DNA of 64,000 nucleotides, from positions 1-64,000 of the forward strand of contig NZ_JAMXBJ010000041.1 in NCBI RefSeq assembly GCF_023913755.1. Reading direction: 5' to 3'. Position 1 is the stretch's first letter. Every line of letters starts with the position of its first letter. This DNA comes from Pseudarthrobacter cellobiosi. Lineage in GTDB: Bacteria; Actinomycetota; Actinomycetes; Actinomycetales; Micrococcaceae. Below, piece by piece: positions 35,374 through 43,968 of this stretch. The position numbers and the translations under genes are program-made. The notes under the pieces are model-generated. The model had not been told where the DNA came from and did not search any database. It saw nothing but the letters and a program-made list of their open reading frames with translations.

Positions 35374-35420
35374 CTGCAGTAAGTGTCTGGCACTGCAGTA
35401 AGTCGCACACTGCAGTGAGT
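35374..35420. promoter_or_regulatory. Three CTGCAGTRAGT direct repeats upstream of the NERD gene
   Basis: CTGCAGTAAGT at 35374-35384 and 35393-35403 and CTGCAGTGAGT at 35410-35420 repeat with periods of 19 and 17 bases, ending 27 bases before the NERD gene start. They may be operator sites. The rest of the 287-base intergenic space to pgm shows no gene. Confidence 0.4.
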
Positions 35421-35447
35421 TGGCATGCGGGAGCCAGGGGGTAGGTC

Positions 35448-36359
35448 ATGGGGACAGGAGACGGCGCGGCCGAGCGGTCGAGGCTGGCTGCAGAACGAGT
35501 GCAGCGGCTGAAACGCCAGCTCGATCAGGCCGAGCGTGCCACGAAGTCGTGGGATGCCGGTGCGGTTGGCGAGCGGCTCGTGGCGGACAGCCTGAGCGGG
35601 CTCATTCCGCACGGCTGGTACCTGCTGAACGATGTGCACTGGCCCGGCCGGCCCAAAGCGAACCTTGACCATGTGCTGGTGGGTCCCGGCGGGGTGGTGG
35701 TGGTCGATGCCAAGAACTGGACCGGCGAGGTCCGTGTTTCCGCGGGCGTCCTGTGGCAGGGCCGTTTTGCGAGGACGCAGTCCGTGGACGGGGCGTTGGC
35801 GCAGTGCGCCGCCGTCGCGTCCGTGCTGGCGCCGCCCCACCGGCGGTTCGTCCGCCCGTTGATCTGCCTCGCCGGGCAGCCGGGCCTCTTCGGCATCACC
35901 AATTCCGACGTCGCCGTTGTAGGTGCCGACCGTGTGGTTGGTGCCGTCCTTGCGCTGCCCCCGGTGCTCAACCAGCAGACGGTGGTGGGCCTGTATGCGC
36001 ACCTCGGCGAGCAGCTCACGCAGGAATCTGCGGCTGAAAGTCCTGCGGTGAACTCGCTGTCCGTGAAGTCACCGACCGTGAAGCCGGCGGCCGGTCGGCC
36101 GGTGGTGCCGCGGCCGCCGGTGGCGGGGCCGCCGCGGTCCGGGCAGGCAGGAGGCCGGCCCGCGCCCCGGCAACTCGCCCCTGGCACCGGCACCGGCGCC
36201 GGTACTGGCCGTGGGGCGCGTAGTGGGGCGGGCGGCGGCTCCATACGTGCCAGGAAGTCGAAGGCGCAGCACCACGCCGCCAGCGGAATGACCCCGTTGA
36301 TGTTCCTGGCTGCCTTTGTGGTTTTTGCTGTCTACGTGCTGCCGTATTGGGGGCGGTAG
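35448..36359 (+). CDS. NERD-domain membrane protein
   Basis: A 303-residue protein. The first 35 residues are a charged helix; residues about 38-150 form the nuclease-related (NERD) domain with GAVGERLVAD and NLDHVLVGPGGVVVVDAKNWTG, which has the Asp and the DAK arrangement of a PD-(D/E)xK fold. Residues about 190-270 are low-complexity Pro/Gly/Ala with basic residues. One membrane helix (LMFLAAFVVFAVYVLPYW) ends the chain, so the domain is tethered to the membrane. Function is unknown for most NERD proteins; DNA processing is inferred from the fold. Confidence 0.8.
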   Translation: MGTGDGAAERSRLAAERVQRLKRQLDQAERATKSWDAGAVGERLVADSLSGLIPHGWYLLNDVHWPGRPKANLDHVLVGPGGVVVVDAKNWTGEVRVSAGVLWQGRFARTQSVDGALAQCAAVASVLAPPHRRFVRPLICLAGQPGLFGITNSDVAVVGADRVVGAVLALPPVLNQQTVVGLYAHLGEQLTQESAAESPAVNSLSVKSPTVKPAAGRPVVPRPPVAGPPRSGQAGGRPAPRQLAPGTGTGAGTGRGARSGAGGGSIRARKSKAQHHAASGMTPLMFLAAFVVFAVYVLPYWGR

Positions 36360-36401
36360 GACTGGACGGCGGCCGCTGTAGGCCGGTACAGCAGGCGGCT
36401 G

Positions 36402-36407
36402 TAGGCT
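36402..36407 (+). promoter_or_regulatory. -10 box upstream of the DUF4190 gene
   Basis: TAGGCT lies 31 bases before the start. It is part of a 16-base sequence (36394-36409) that repeats one at 36371-36386 with two mismatches. Confidence 0.35.
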
Positions 36408-36437
36408 GGGAAGCGAAGACTTCGAATGGGGAAAACC

Positions 36438-37034
36438 ATGACTGACCAGCCAACTCCGCGCCCTGATTCGCAAGGGTCCGGCGCCCAAGGACCAGGCGAT
36501 TCGCCGGCAGGCTACGAGCCGCCCCAGTTTGTGCCGCCGCAGGGCCCGAGCATTCCGGCGCCGCCTCTGTATGACCAGAATCAGTACGGCCAGAGCCAGT
36601 ACGGCACAGGCCAGTACAGCCAGCCGGGCCAGTACAGCCAACCTGGCGCGTACAGCCAGCCCGGGGATCAGTACGGCGCGACGTATGCCCAGCCTGCAGG
36701 TCCTTACGGCCAGGGTGCCAGCCCTTATGGCCAGCCGGCGTACGGGCAACCCTCGTACGGCCAGCCTGCCTACTACGGCATGCCGGCGCAGGAGCCCAAG
36801 GGCCTGAGCATCGCCAGCATGGTCCTCGGCATTTCCTCGGTCATTCTTGGCTGGTTCACGATTCCGCAGATCGCCGCAATCATCACCGGCCATCTGGCCC
36901 TCCGCCGTGAACCCTCTGGCAAGGGCATGTCCATCACCGGGCTGGTCCTGGGCTACCTTTGCCTGCTGGGTTACGGAGCGTTCTGGCTGCTCCTCATCAT
37001 CGGGCTGACGTACAGCTCCACCTACGGCTACTGA
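36438..37034 (+). CDS. DUF4190 membrane protein with Tyr/Gln/Pro repeats
   Basis: A 198-residue protein of unknown function. The first 110 residues are low-complexity repeats based on QYG, QYSQPG and PYGQPAYGQ. Then comes the DUF4190 unit: GLSIASMVLGISSVILGWFTIPQIAAIITGHLALR, a short basic linker RREPSGKGMSITG and a second hydrophobic helix LVLGYLCLLGYGAFWLLLIIGL. The repeats probably form a disordered cytoplasmic tail. GGGGAA four to five bases before the ATG supports this start. A strong terminator follows. Confidence 0.82.
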   Translation: MTDQPTPRPDSQGSGAQGPGDSPAGYEPPQFVPPQGPSIPAPPLYDQNQYGQSQYGTGQYSQPGQYSQPGAYSQPGDQYGATYAQPAGPYGQGASPYGQPAYGQPSYGQPAYYGMPAQEPKGLSIASMVLGISSVILGWFTIPQIAAIITGHLALRREPSGKGMSITGLVLGYLCLLGYGAFWLLLIIGLTYSSTYGY

Positions 37035-37076
37035 GCGGTCGCAGCCGACCCAGGCTAAGAGACTGCCGGGCAGCGG

Positions 37077-37100
37077 AAAGGCCCCCGTCAGGGGGCCTTT
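37077..37100 (+). terminator. Rho-independent terminator
   Basis: AAAGGCCCCC pairs perfectly with GGGGGCCTTT around a GTCA loop, and TT follows in CTTC. It ends the DUF4190 transcript and, being symmetrical, may also serve the convergent small gene. Confidence 0.85.
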
Positions 37101-37125
37101 CTTCAGGTGGGCCTGACTGTCAAAA

Positions 37126-37329
37126 TCAGACTCTCTCGCGCCTGCGCTCAGCGGCCGGTTCCTGGGCTTCGTGGGTCCTCCGGCGACGCGGGAAGGCCCA
37201 GAAGGTGAAGTCCTGGGCCGTGTAATGCGGCTCCGGACGGTCCGGCGGTGTTTCCTGGCGCGCTTCGGGTTTCCGGTCGGCTTCCTTCTTGGTACGCCAC
37301 CCGAAATCCTCCATCGATGAATAGCACAT
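37126..37329 (-). CDS. Small conserved actinobacterial protein
   Basis: A 67-residue polar protein beginning MCYSSMEDFGWRTKKEAD, a start shared by many small Arthrobacter and other actinobacterial proteins of unknown function. The remainder is rich in Arg, Glu and Pro (HYTAQDFTFWAFPRRRRTHEAQ) and has no membrane segment. AGGAGG six bases before the ATG supports expression from this codon over an ATG five codons upstream, which overlaps that ribosome site. Confidence 0.7.
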   Translation of the reverse strand: MCYSSMEDFGWRTKKEADRKPEARQETPPDRPEPHYTAQDFTFWAFPRRRRTHEAQEPAAERRRERV

Positions 37330-37412
37330 CACAGACCTCCTCATAGTGACTGCCCCTTAATCGTCCTCCGGATCGGCCCCGGAGTCGACACCCAGAGCCG
37401 TTCAAACGGGCA

Positions 37413-38909
37413 TCAGAGGCCGAGCTGGGCCGCTACTTGGAGAAGGAGCAGTTCGGATCCCGCCGGCCCCACGAGCTGGATGCCCATCGGGAGGCCATGA
37501 GCCGGTTGCCCGCCGGTCCAGTGCACGGGAAAGGTGATGGCAGGCAGGCCGCAGACATTCACCATGGAGGACCACGGGGCGAATTCGCACTGCCGGCGGT
37601 AGTCGCCGTCGGCGTCCCCGGGCCATTCTGCTGCCGGCCACGGTTCGTCGCCGTGCGTGGCGCCGGTAAACCAGCCCACGGGGCGTGGCGTCTGCGCCAG
37701 GGCCGGCATCAGCATCAGGTCCCAGCCGCCGTACTGCGTGATGGTGTCGCGTTCGAATTGCCTCAGGAACGCCAGTGATTCATTGAGTTTTGCGGCGCTG
37801 CGCTGCTGGGCCCGGCGCCTGAACGTGCGGGTCAGCGGGGCCAGAAGCGCTTCGCGGTGCGGACTGATCCGGGCAGTTCCGACGGCGGCGGTCCACGCGG
37901 TGGTGAAGGCGTCCGGGTAGCGGTTGTCGTAGCGGATGGCGGCTTCGCTGACGGCGTGCCCGGTATGCTCCAGCATTTCGAGGCCCGTCTGCAGCGCGGC
38001 CAAGGCTTCGGGTTCCGGCGTGAACGGAAAGGTGGTGGACCAGGGGCTGTCCAGGGTCAGGCCGATTCGCAGAGGACGCGGTTCGTGTGCCACGGCGTCG
38101 AGATAACTGCTGCCAGCGGACGGCGCCAGAGCATCCATCAGGAGGGCCGCGTCGGCTGCGCTGCGGGCCAGGGGCCCCGCCGCCACCAGTCGGGCGGGAT
38201 CGCCTGAACTTTCGCCCGACGGCACCACGCCGCGGCCGGGTTTGAGGCCCACCAGGCCGCAGGCGGCGGCCGGGATGCGGACGGAACCGCCGCCGTCGGT
38301 CCCCGGCGCGAACGGAAGCAGGCCGGCGGCCACGGCGGCAGCGCTGCCTCCCGACGAGCCGCCGGAACTCCGGCTCGGGGCATGGGGATTGCGCGACGGC
38401 GGTGCGATGCGGTTTTCGCTGTACGCCGTCAGTCCAAACTCCGGAACCTGCGTCTTGCCCAGTGAGACAACGCCTGCGGCCTTGAGGACTGAGGCCAGGG
38501 CGCCGTCGGCGGGCGCCGGTTTGTGGTCAATAGCAGCGCTTCCGTGCGTGGTCACCACGCCGGCGACGTCGGTCAGGTCCTTGAACGCCACCGGCATGCC
38601 GTGCAGGAGCGGCAGGCCGTTCGCGCTGCCTCCGTAGTCCCTCGGGGAGTCGTTTCCGAAGTCTTTTCGGAGCTGGACGAACCGGGCATCGGCCGCCGCA
38701 GCGTCGGCCATCGCCTGATCTGACGTGACCGTGACAAAGGCGCCCAGCAACGGGTTCTGCTCTGCGATCCGGGCCAGGAAATGGGCTGTGGCTTCCCGCG
38801 CTGAGAGCTCTCCGGTGCGGAGCGCATCCCGGAGCCGAACAGCCGGCAGGTCGTGGATGTCAGCCAAGGAAGCGAGGCTCCAGGCGCCTCTCGGAAGCGG
38901 TGGCTCCAT
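37413..38909 (-). CDS. Amidase (amidase signature family)
   Basis: Hydrolyses an unidentified amide, 498 residues. The Ser-cisSer-Lys triad is visible: Lys in MPVAFKDLTDV, cis-Ser and nucleophile in SRSSGGSSGGSAAAVAAGLLPFAPGTDGGGSVRIPAA. LVGLKPGRGVVPS and a C-terminal GLPMGIQLVG are typical. It does not look like GatA because no gatB/gatC partner is present, so it is more likely an aryl- or acylamide hydrolase. Its ATG lies 50 bases inside the upstream peptidase gene with GGTGGAG before it, an unusually long overlap. Confidence 0.9.
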   Translation of the reverse strand: MEPPLPRGAWSLASLADIHDLPAVRLRDALRTGELSAREATAHFLARIAEQNPLLGAFVTVTSDQAMADAAAADARFVQLRKDFGNDSPRDYGGSANGLPLLHGMPVAFKDLTDVAGVVTTHGSAAIDHKPAPADGALASVLKAAGVVSLGKTQVPEFGLTAYSENRIAPPSRNPHAPSRSSGGSSGGSAAAVAAGLLPFAPGTDGGGSVRIPAAACGLVGLKPGRGVVPSGESSGDPARLVAAGPLARSAADAALLMDALAPSAGSSYLDAVAHEPRPLRIGLTLDSPWSTTFPFTPEPEALAALQTGLEMLEHTGHAVSEAAIRYDNRYPDAFTTAWTAAVGTARISPHREALLAPLTRTFRRRAQQRSAAKLNESLAFLRQFERDTITQYGGWDLMLMPALAQTPRPVGWFTGATHGDEPWPAAEWPGDADGDYRRQCEFAPWSSMVNVCGLPAITFPVHWTGGQPAHGLPMGIQLVGPAGSELLLLQVAAQLGL

Positions 38910-39603
38910 TCTCTCCACCGGCTTCCGCGGTGACGATGTAGGCGCCCTTGCCCCGTACTTCGGCAACCGCTTCCACAAGTTCCGTGCCGTGGTAGACCAG
39001 CCCCACGCCGTCGTCCGTGCAGTGCGTTTCCCCCAGCACTCCGTCAGCCACGAGCCGGTGCACCAGCGGGCGCCGCCTTTCCTCTGAGTCGTAATGGACG
39101 CCATTGGCGTACGGGAGGAAGGCCAAGCCATTGGTCACGGCACGCAGCTCCGGCCCAAACGAATCAGTGGTGCCGCCCTGGTACCAGCAGATTGATCCGG
39201 CCGAAACCCCCGCCAGCACAACTCCGTGCTGCCACACGCGGTGGAGGATGCCGTCCAGCCCGTGGGCACGCCAGACGGCAAGCAGGTTCACCACGGAGCC
39301 GCCGTTCACCCACACCACGTCCTGTTCCAGCAGATGCGCCTCCGGGTCTGCGTGGTTTGGCATGGTGAAGAGGTTGAGGTGGCTGAAGTCGAAGCCCGCC
39401 AGCCGCGCTGCCTCATCCATTTCCGCATTGAATCCGCGCTGATCCCCTGCGGCCGTACCCACGTGGGTGACCCGCGGCGGCCGTCCGCTGGCTCCGGAAA
39501 GCTCGACGGCATAGTGCAGCAGGCGGTCAAACTCCAAGCGTGTTCGAACACCTTGCCTGTAGCCTCCAGACGTGGCCAAAATGGTGGGCTGCTCAGCGGG
39601 CAA
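38860..39603 (-). CDS. Peptidase E-like protein (S51 family)
   Basis: A 247-residue cytoplasmic serine peptidase of the PepE group, which usually cleaves Asp-X dipeptides. VWVNGGSVVNLL, the nucleophile elbow AGVSAGSICW with Ser134, and the later GLAFLPYANGVHYDS, where His is part of the triad, are recognisable. The start is TTG after GGAGG. The gene overlaps the amidase gene by 50 bases in another frame, so they are surely co-transcribed and may act together on amide-containing compounds. Confidence 0.85.
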   Translation of the reverse strand: MPAEQPTILATSGGYRQGVRTRLEFDRLLHYAVELSGASGRPPRVTHVGTAAGDQRGFNAEMDEAARLAGFDFSHLNLFTMPNHADPEAHLLEQDVVWVNGGSVVNLLAVWRAHGLDGILHRVWQHGVVLAGVSAGSICWYQGGTTDSFGPELRAVTNGLAFLPYANGVHYDSEERRRPLVHRLVADGVLGETHCTDDGVGLVYHGTELVEAVAEVRGKGAYIVTAEAGGENGATASERRLEPRFLG

Positions 39604-39713
39604 GGATCCTCCTACGGGTCTTCAACAGCGTAACTTGTCCTGGTTTCGGGAGCGGCGCGATCGGCTGGCGCTAGGCTGGAAGGAGACCCGTGATTCTCCG
39701 AAAGAGGACTCCT

Positions 39714-40040
39714 ATGAGCGATTTTGATACCGTGCCCGTCAACGACGTCCCAGCCGATGCCGTGATTCTGGATGTCCGCGAAGACTACGAATGGGTAGCC
39801 GGACACGCTGAGGACGCTGTGCACATTCCCCTGGACCAGCTTCCGGCGCGGCTTGACGAACTGGACCCGGACCAGGACGTCTATGTCATCTGCCGCACTG
39901 GCGGACGGTCCTTCCGCGCCGCACAATGGCTCACCGGACAGGGCTATACAGCCATCAACGTGGCCGGCGGCATGGACCAGTGGCTCGAGTCCGGCAAACC
40001 ACTCGTGTCCGACAACGGCCTCAAGCCGCTCATTCTGTAG
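39714..40040 (+). CDS. Rhodanese-like domain protein
   Basis: A single-domain sulfurtransferase-like protein of 108 residues. VILDVREDYEWVAGHAEDAVHIPLDQL and the active-site loop VICRTGGRSFRAA with Cys60 are complete; GYTAINVAGGMDQWLESG closes the fold. It may transfer sulfane sulfur or sense redox state. AGAGGA stands five to six bases before the chosen ATG. The prephenate dehydratase gene follows 39 bases later on the same strand. Confidence 0.9.
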   Translation: MSDFDTVPVNDVPADAVILDVREDYEWVAGHAEDAVHIPLDQLPARLDELDPDQDVYVICRTGGRSFRAAQWLTGQGYTAINVAGGMDQWLESGKPLVSDNGLKPLIL

Positions 40041-40079
40041 TTCAGCCCGAACCTGCGTCCCGTCACCACAGAGGAATCC

Positions 40080-41018
40080 ATGCCCGCGACACCTGTTACG
40101 TACACTTTCCTCGGGCCTGAGGGCACGTTCACCGAGGCGGCACTGATGCAGGTTCCGGATGCCGGAGAGGCCACCCGCATTCCGGCTTCCAACGTCAACG
40201 CGGCGCTGGACATGGTCCGCGACGGTTCTGCGGATGCAGCGATGGTCCCCATCGAGAACTCGGTGGAAGGCGGCGTTACGGCCACCCTGGACGCCATTGC
40301 CGGCGGGCAGGAACTCCGAATTATCCGCGAAGTCCTGGTCCCCATCAGCTTTGTCCTGGTGGCCCGACCCGGTCTGCGTATTGACGACATCCGCCGCATT
40401 TCCACTCATGGCCATGCCTGGGCGCAGTGCCGCCTCTGGGTGGACGCGAATATTCCGGGTGCGGAATATGTTGCAGGCTCCTCCACCGCGGCGGCCGCAA
40501 TGGGGCTCCTGGGCGGCGACGCCCACTACGACGCCGCTATCTGTGCGCCCATAGTGGCCCAGGAGCAGCCGGGGCTGACCGTCCTGGCGGACAACATCGG
40601 CGACAACCCGGGTGCGGTGACGCGTTTTATCTTGGTGAGCCGGCCGGGCGCCCTGCCCGAACGGACCGGTGCGGACAAGACCACGGTTGTAGTCCCGCTT
40701 CCGGAAGACCGCCCGGGTGCGCTGATGGAAATCCTGGACCAGTTCGCCACGAGGGGAGTGAACCTCAGCCGGATCGAATCCCGGCCTACGGGTCAGTACC
40801 TGGGACACTACTTCTTCAGCATCGACGCTGACGGGCACATCGCGGACGCCCGTGTGGCAGATGCACTGGCAGGGCTCCACCGCATCAGCCCGGCCACCCG
40901 CTTCCTGGGCTCGTATGGGCGGGCTGACGCCCTAAGCTCCAGCGTCGCGCAACACACCTCTGACGAGGCATTCCGGGCGGCGCATGAATGGGTCGGGCGG
41001 ATTCTGCATGGGGAATGA
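40080..41018 (+). CDS. pheA: Prephenate dehydratase
   Basis: Converts prephenate to phenylpyruvate, the committed step of phenylalanine synthesis. The monofunctional 312-residue form has a catalytic domain (YTFLGPEGTFTEAAL, VPIENSVEGGV, STHGHAWAQC, GAVTRFILV with the Thr-Arg-Phe motif) and a C-terminal ACT domain (PGALMEILDQFATRGVNLSRIESRP) for feedback inhibition by phenylalanine. AGAGGAA precedes the ATG. Position beside the diacylglycerol-kinase-like gene and serS is usual for Micrococcaceae. Confidence 0.95.
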   Translation: MPATPVTYTFLGPEGTFTEAALMQVPDAGEATRIPASNVNAALDMVRDGSADAAMVPIENSVEGGVTATLDAIAGGQELRIIREVLVPISFVLVARPGLRIDDIRRISTHGHAWAQCRLWVDANIPGAEYVAGSSTAAAAMGLLGGDAHYDAAICAPIVAQEQPGLTVLADNIGDNPGAVTRFILVSRPGALPERTGADKTTVVVPLPEDRPGALMEILDQFATRGVNLSRIESRPTGQYLGHYFFSIDADGHIADARVADALAGLHRISPATRFLGSYGRADALSSSVAQHTSDEAFRAAHEWVGRILHGE

Positions 41019-41142
41019 ACGCAGCTTGACGCCGCCCGAGGCTTCGCCCACAGCGTAGGCCAAGGTACTTCCGCGGGATAGTTACTGTGCGTATGCTTGC
41101 TTGATCCACTTGGGGGATGGCCCCTAATGAAGGGAACAGGTC

Positions 41143-41352
41143 ATGAGTACCAGCAGCACAGACAACGACGGCCAGGGCATGATCGTTAATCCGAAGCCCA
41201 CAGCCGACAACCAGGACTGGGACGGGGATGACGCTGACCGCGCCGACCGCCTGCGCTTCGAAGAGGAGCAGGCCATGATCCGTGAGCAGTCCGAGGCACG
41301 TGCCGCGAAAGCTGCTGCAGAGGCTGGAGTTGCCAAGAAGGCAACCGCCTGA
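41143..41352 (+). CDS. Small charged hypothetical protein
   Basis: A 69-residue hydrophilic protein. The first half is polar (MSTSSTDNDGQGMIVNPKP) and the second half is a predicted charged helix (ADRLRFEEEQAMIREQSEARAAKAAAEAG) ending in Lys/Ala. No motif, signal peptide or membrane segment is seen and I do not recognise the family. GGGAACAGG before the ATG supports translation. It converges with the lipid-kinase gene 12 bases beyond its stop. Confidence 0.6.
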   Translation: MSTSSTDNDGQGMIVNPKPTADNQDWDGDDADRADRLRFEEEQAMIREQSEARAAKAAAEAGVAKKATA

Positions 41353-41364
41353 GGCGGGACCGGC

Positions 41365-42423
41365 TCAGGCGGGTTGGCCCTTGACCCTTATCAGGAGCGA
41401 GCGCGGTTCCACGCGGACCGTGAGCTTGGTGGCCAGCCCGGACGTATCGCCGTCGATTTGTGTGGGCATGGGCTCCGGGCACTTGATGACGATTCGGCCG
41501 GCCCGGTACATCGTCATGATGGGCAGGTTGCCCTTGTGTTTGAAGAGGATTTTCGCGTACATGGCCAGCCAGCCGATGGCGCTGCGGGGGCTCATGACCA
41601 CCACATCCAGCATGCCGTCATCGATCATGGCTTCCGGGATGAAATCGATCCCGCCCGGGACCAGCCCGCAGTTGGCAAAGAGGACGCTGCGGATGTTCCG
41701 GACCTGCTCGGGCTTGTCATCCAGCGCGACTGAGACCTTCCTTCGCCGCCCCGGCAGGTGACGCATTCCGGCTTCGGTATAGGCGAGCCAACCCACGGCT
41801 TTCTTTAGGCCGGCATTGGTATCAGCGAGTATTTCGGCGTCCATGCCGATCCCGGCGATCACCAGGAAGGCGTGCTCGGATGAGTGTCCCGTGCGGGAAT
41901 TCTCGATGCCCATCCGCGCGGTATCGATGTAGCGCTGGTGGCCGAAAAGAGCTGTCTGTATGTTTGCGTGAAGGTCGTTGACGTCCAGATCCACGTTTCG
42001 CGCCAGAAGGTTTCCCGTCCCCAGCGGAATCAGGCCCATGGCCACATCCGTGTGTGCGAGGGACTCTGCCACCACCCGCACAGTACCGTCGCCACCGCCC
42101 ACCAGAACGACGTCGGCCTTGTAGTCCAGCGCCGACCGGGCCTGGGAGTATCCTGGGTCCTCGGCGGTCGTCTCCAGGAAGAGAGGTTCGTCCCACCCGG
42201 CTGTCAGGCAGGCGCGCTGGATGGCTTCCTTCGCTTCGGGGGCACGTGCCTTGACGGGGTTGAGGATGACGACCACGCGTTGCTGGGTGAGGCCGGATTC
42301 GTGTGCTTCTTCGTGGACCGCGCTGCGGATGTGCAGGGCCTTGAGCTTCCGGACGCCCCACCAGCTGGAGACGGCGAAAGCCAGCGCCGCCGCGCTCAGG
42401 ACGTAGAGAAGCCAGTCGTTCAT
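41365..42423 (-). CDS. Diacylglycerol kinase-like lipid kinase
   Basis: A 352-residue protein with one N-terminal membrane helix ([20 protein letters not shown]) and a DAGK catalytic domain. [11 protein letters not shown], the nucleotide-binding [17 protein letters not shown] and [14 protein letters not shown] are diagnostic; the C-terminal part has [15 protein letters not shown] [14 protein letters not shown]. Such proteins phosphorylate diacylglycerol or related lipids, or in actinobacteria act in lipoglycan synthesis. TACTGT stands nine bases before the ATG, so the leader may be only about two bases. It is divergent from serS. Confidence 0.9.
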   Translation of the reverse strand: MNDWLLYVLSAAALAFAVSSWWGVRKLKALHIRSAVHEEAHESGLTQQRVVVILNPVKARAPEAKEAIQRACLTAGWDEPLFLETTAEDPGYSQARSALDYKADVVLVGGGDGTVRVVAESLAHTDVAMGLIPLGTGNLLARNVDLDVNDLHANIQTALFGHQRYIDTARMGIENSRTGHSSEHAFLVIAGIGMDAEILADTNAGLKKAVGWLAYTEAGMRHLPGRRRKVSVALDDKPEQVRNIRSVLFANCGLVPGGIDFIPEAMIDDGMLDVVVMSPRSAIGWLAMYAKILFKHKGNLPIMTMYRAGRIVIKCPEPMPTQIDGDTSGLATKLTVRVEPRSLLIRVKGQPA

Positions 42424-42501
42424 GGTCTTCCAACAGTATCCCGGCCGCGGCGCCGCGATTCCCCCCGTCCGGCCGGGCAGTGTTGGTTCCGCCGGATTCG
42501 A

Positions 42502-42507
42502 TACTCT
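42502..42507 (+). promoter_or_regulatory. -10 box for leaderless serS
   Basis: TACTCT is followed by six bases and the GTG start at 42514; no Shine-Dalgarno is present. Confidence 0.5.
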
Positions 42508-42513
42508 TGTCTG

Positions 42514-43794
42514 GTGATCGACGTAAAAGACCTCAGCGAAAACCCGGACAAGTTCCGTGCCAGCCAGCGCGCCCGCGGCGCAGACGAATCAGTGGTGGAC
42601 GCGATCATCGCCGCAGACTCCGCCAGGCGTGCCGCCCTGATCCGGTTTGAAAACCTCCGCGCCGAGCAGAACGTCTTCGGCAAGAAGGTGGCGCAGGCCA
42701 AGGGCGATGAGAAGAAAGCCCTGCTCGCCGAGGTTAAGGAACTGGCCAACACTGTAAAGGCCGCATCGGCCGAAGCAGACGCTGCCCAGGCCAAGCAGGA
42801 CGAACTGCTGCGCAGTATCCCGAACCTTATTGAGGCCGGGGTCCCCGAGGGCGGCGAGGACGATTATGTGGTAGTCAAGACCGTTGGCACGCCCCGCGAG
42901 TTCCCCGATTTCGAGCCGAAGGACCATCTGGAAATCGGTGAGCTGATCGGCGCGATCGACATGGAGCGCGGCGCGAAGGTGTCCGGCTCACGCTTCTACT
43001 TCCTGCGCGGCGTGGGTGCGCGCCTGGAGATGGCGTTGCTGCAGATGGCCATGGACCAGGCCATCGAGGCCGGCTTCGTTCCCATGATCACCCCAACGTT
43101 GGTGCGCCCCGAAACCATGCAGGGCACCGGCTTTGATGTAAAGCACGACGCCGAGATCTACCGTCTCGCCGAGGACGACCTTTACCTGGTGGGCACCTCC
43201 GAGGTTGCCCTGGCCGGTTACCACGCGGACGAGATCCTGGACCTGACGGCCGGCCCCATCCGGTTCGCCGGGCAGAGCTCCTGCTACCGCCGTGAGGCCG
43301 GCTCGCACGGCAAGGACACCCGCGGCATCATCCGCGTCCACCAGTTCAACAAGGTGGAGATGTTCGTTTACACCACCGTGGAAAAGGCCGCAGCCGAACA
43401 TGAACGGCTCCTGGCCTGGGAAGAGGAGATGCTGGCCAAGTGCGAGCTCCCATACCGCGTCATTGACACTGCCGCCGGAGACCTCGGCATGTCCGCGGCC
43501 CGCAAGTTCGACTGCGAAGCCTGGGTTCCCACCCAGGGCGCCTACCGTGAACTCACGTCCACCTCGAACTGCACCACGTTCCAGGCCCGCCGGCTGAACA
43601 TCCGCGAGCGTGTGATCAACGACGAAGGCGTAGCCAAGGGAACCCGCGCCGTGGCCACCCTGAACGGCACGCTGGCCACCACCCGCTGGATCGTGGCCAT
43701 CCTGGAGCACCACCAGAACGCCGACGGCTCGGTCAACGTCCCGGCCGCGCTGCAGAAGTACCTCGGCGGCATGGAAGTCTTCCCGGTCCTCTAG
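42514..43794 (+). CDS. serS: Seryl-tRNA synthetase
   Basis: Charges tRNA-Ser with serine. The 426-residue class II enzyme has the N-terminal long antiparallel coiled coil (about residues 30-100, rich in Lys, Ala and Glu), motif 1 near [13 protein letters not shown], motif 2 FRYRREAG-type [12 protein letters not shown] followed by RVHQFNKVE, and motif 3 [26 protein letters not shown] is also conserved. The start is GTG directly behind a -10 box; the much longer in-frame reading upstream only shadows the lipid-kinase gene on the other strand. Confidence 0.96.
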   Translation: MIDVKDLSENPDKFRASQRARGADESVVDAIIAADSARRAALIRFENLRAEQNVFGKKVAQAKGDEKKALLAEVKELANTVKAASAEADAAQAKQDELLRSIPNLIEAGVPEGGEDDYVVVKTVGTPREFPDFEPKDHLEIGELIGAIDMERGAKVSGSRFYFLRGVGARLEMALLQMAMDQAIEAGFVPMITPTLVRPETMQGTGFDVKHDAEIYRLAEDDLYLVGTSEVALAGYHADEILDLTAGPIRFAGQSSCYRREAGSHGKDTRGIIRVHQFNKVEMFVYTTVEKAAAEHERLLAWEEEMLAKCELPYRVIDTAAGDLGMSAARKFDCEAWVPTQGAYRELTSTSNCTTFQARRLNIRERVINDEGVAKGTRAVATLNGTLATTRWIVAILEHHQNADGSVNVPAALQKYLGGMEVFPVL

Positions 43795-43816
43795 ATTTCG
43801 CTCCGCGGCGCGGCGC

Positions 43817-43881
43817 CATTCCTAGGCTTGTTCGTGGATCTGAACGTTGAAGGTTCGGATCCGCGGATACGCCTAGGAATC
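43817..43881. repeat. Palindromic repeat, left copy flanking the AbiEi-like gene
   Basis: ATTCCTAGGC (43818-43827) pairs with GCCTAGGAAT (43871-43880), and inside them a GTGGATCTGAA-type arm pairs with TTCGGATCCGC. It begins 23 bases after the serS stop and may also end serS transcription. It is related to the repeat at 44983-45033. Confidence 0.7.
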
Positions 43882-43968
43882 TTCTTTCCGAGGCCGCCTC
43901 CATCGCCTGGCTTGTCCACATAGGGCCCGCTGCCTGCTGACAGGGGCCCTTGCAGGCAGCCCGATGGC

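Noticed and set aside
36580..36780. Repeats in the DUF4190 gene as a CRISPR or non-coding repeat array
   Set aside because: They are in-frame codons for Tyr/Gln/Pro/Gly repeats inside a clear ORF and have no spacer structure.
41884..42513. N-terminal extension of the serS frame
   Set aside because: It is antisense to the lipid-kinase gene; seryl-tRNA synthetases begin at the MIDVKDL-type start used here.
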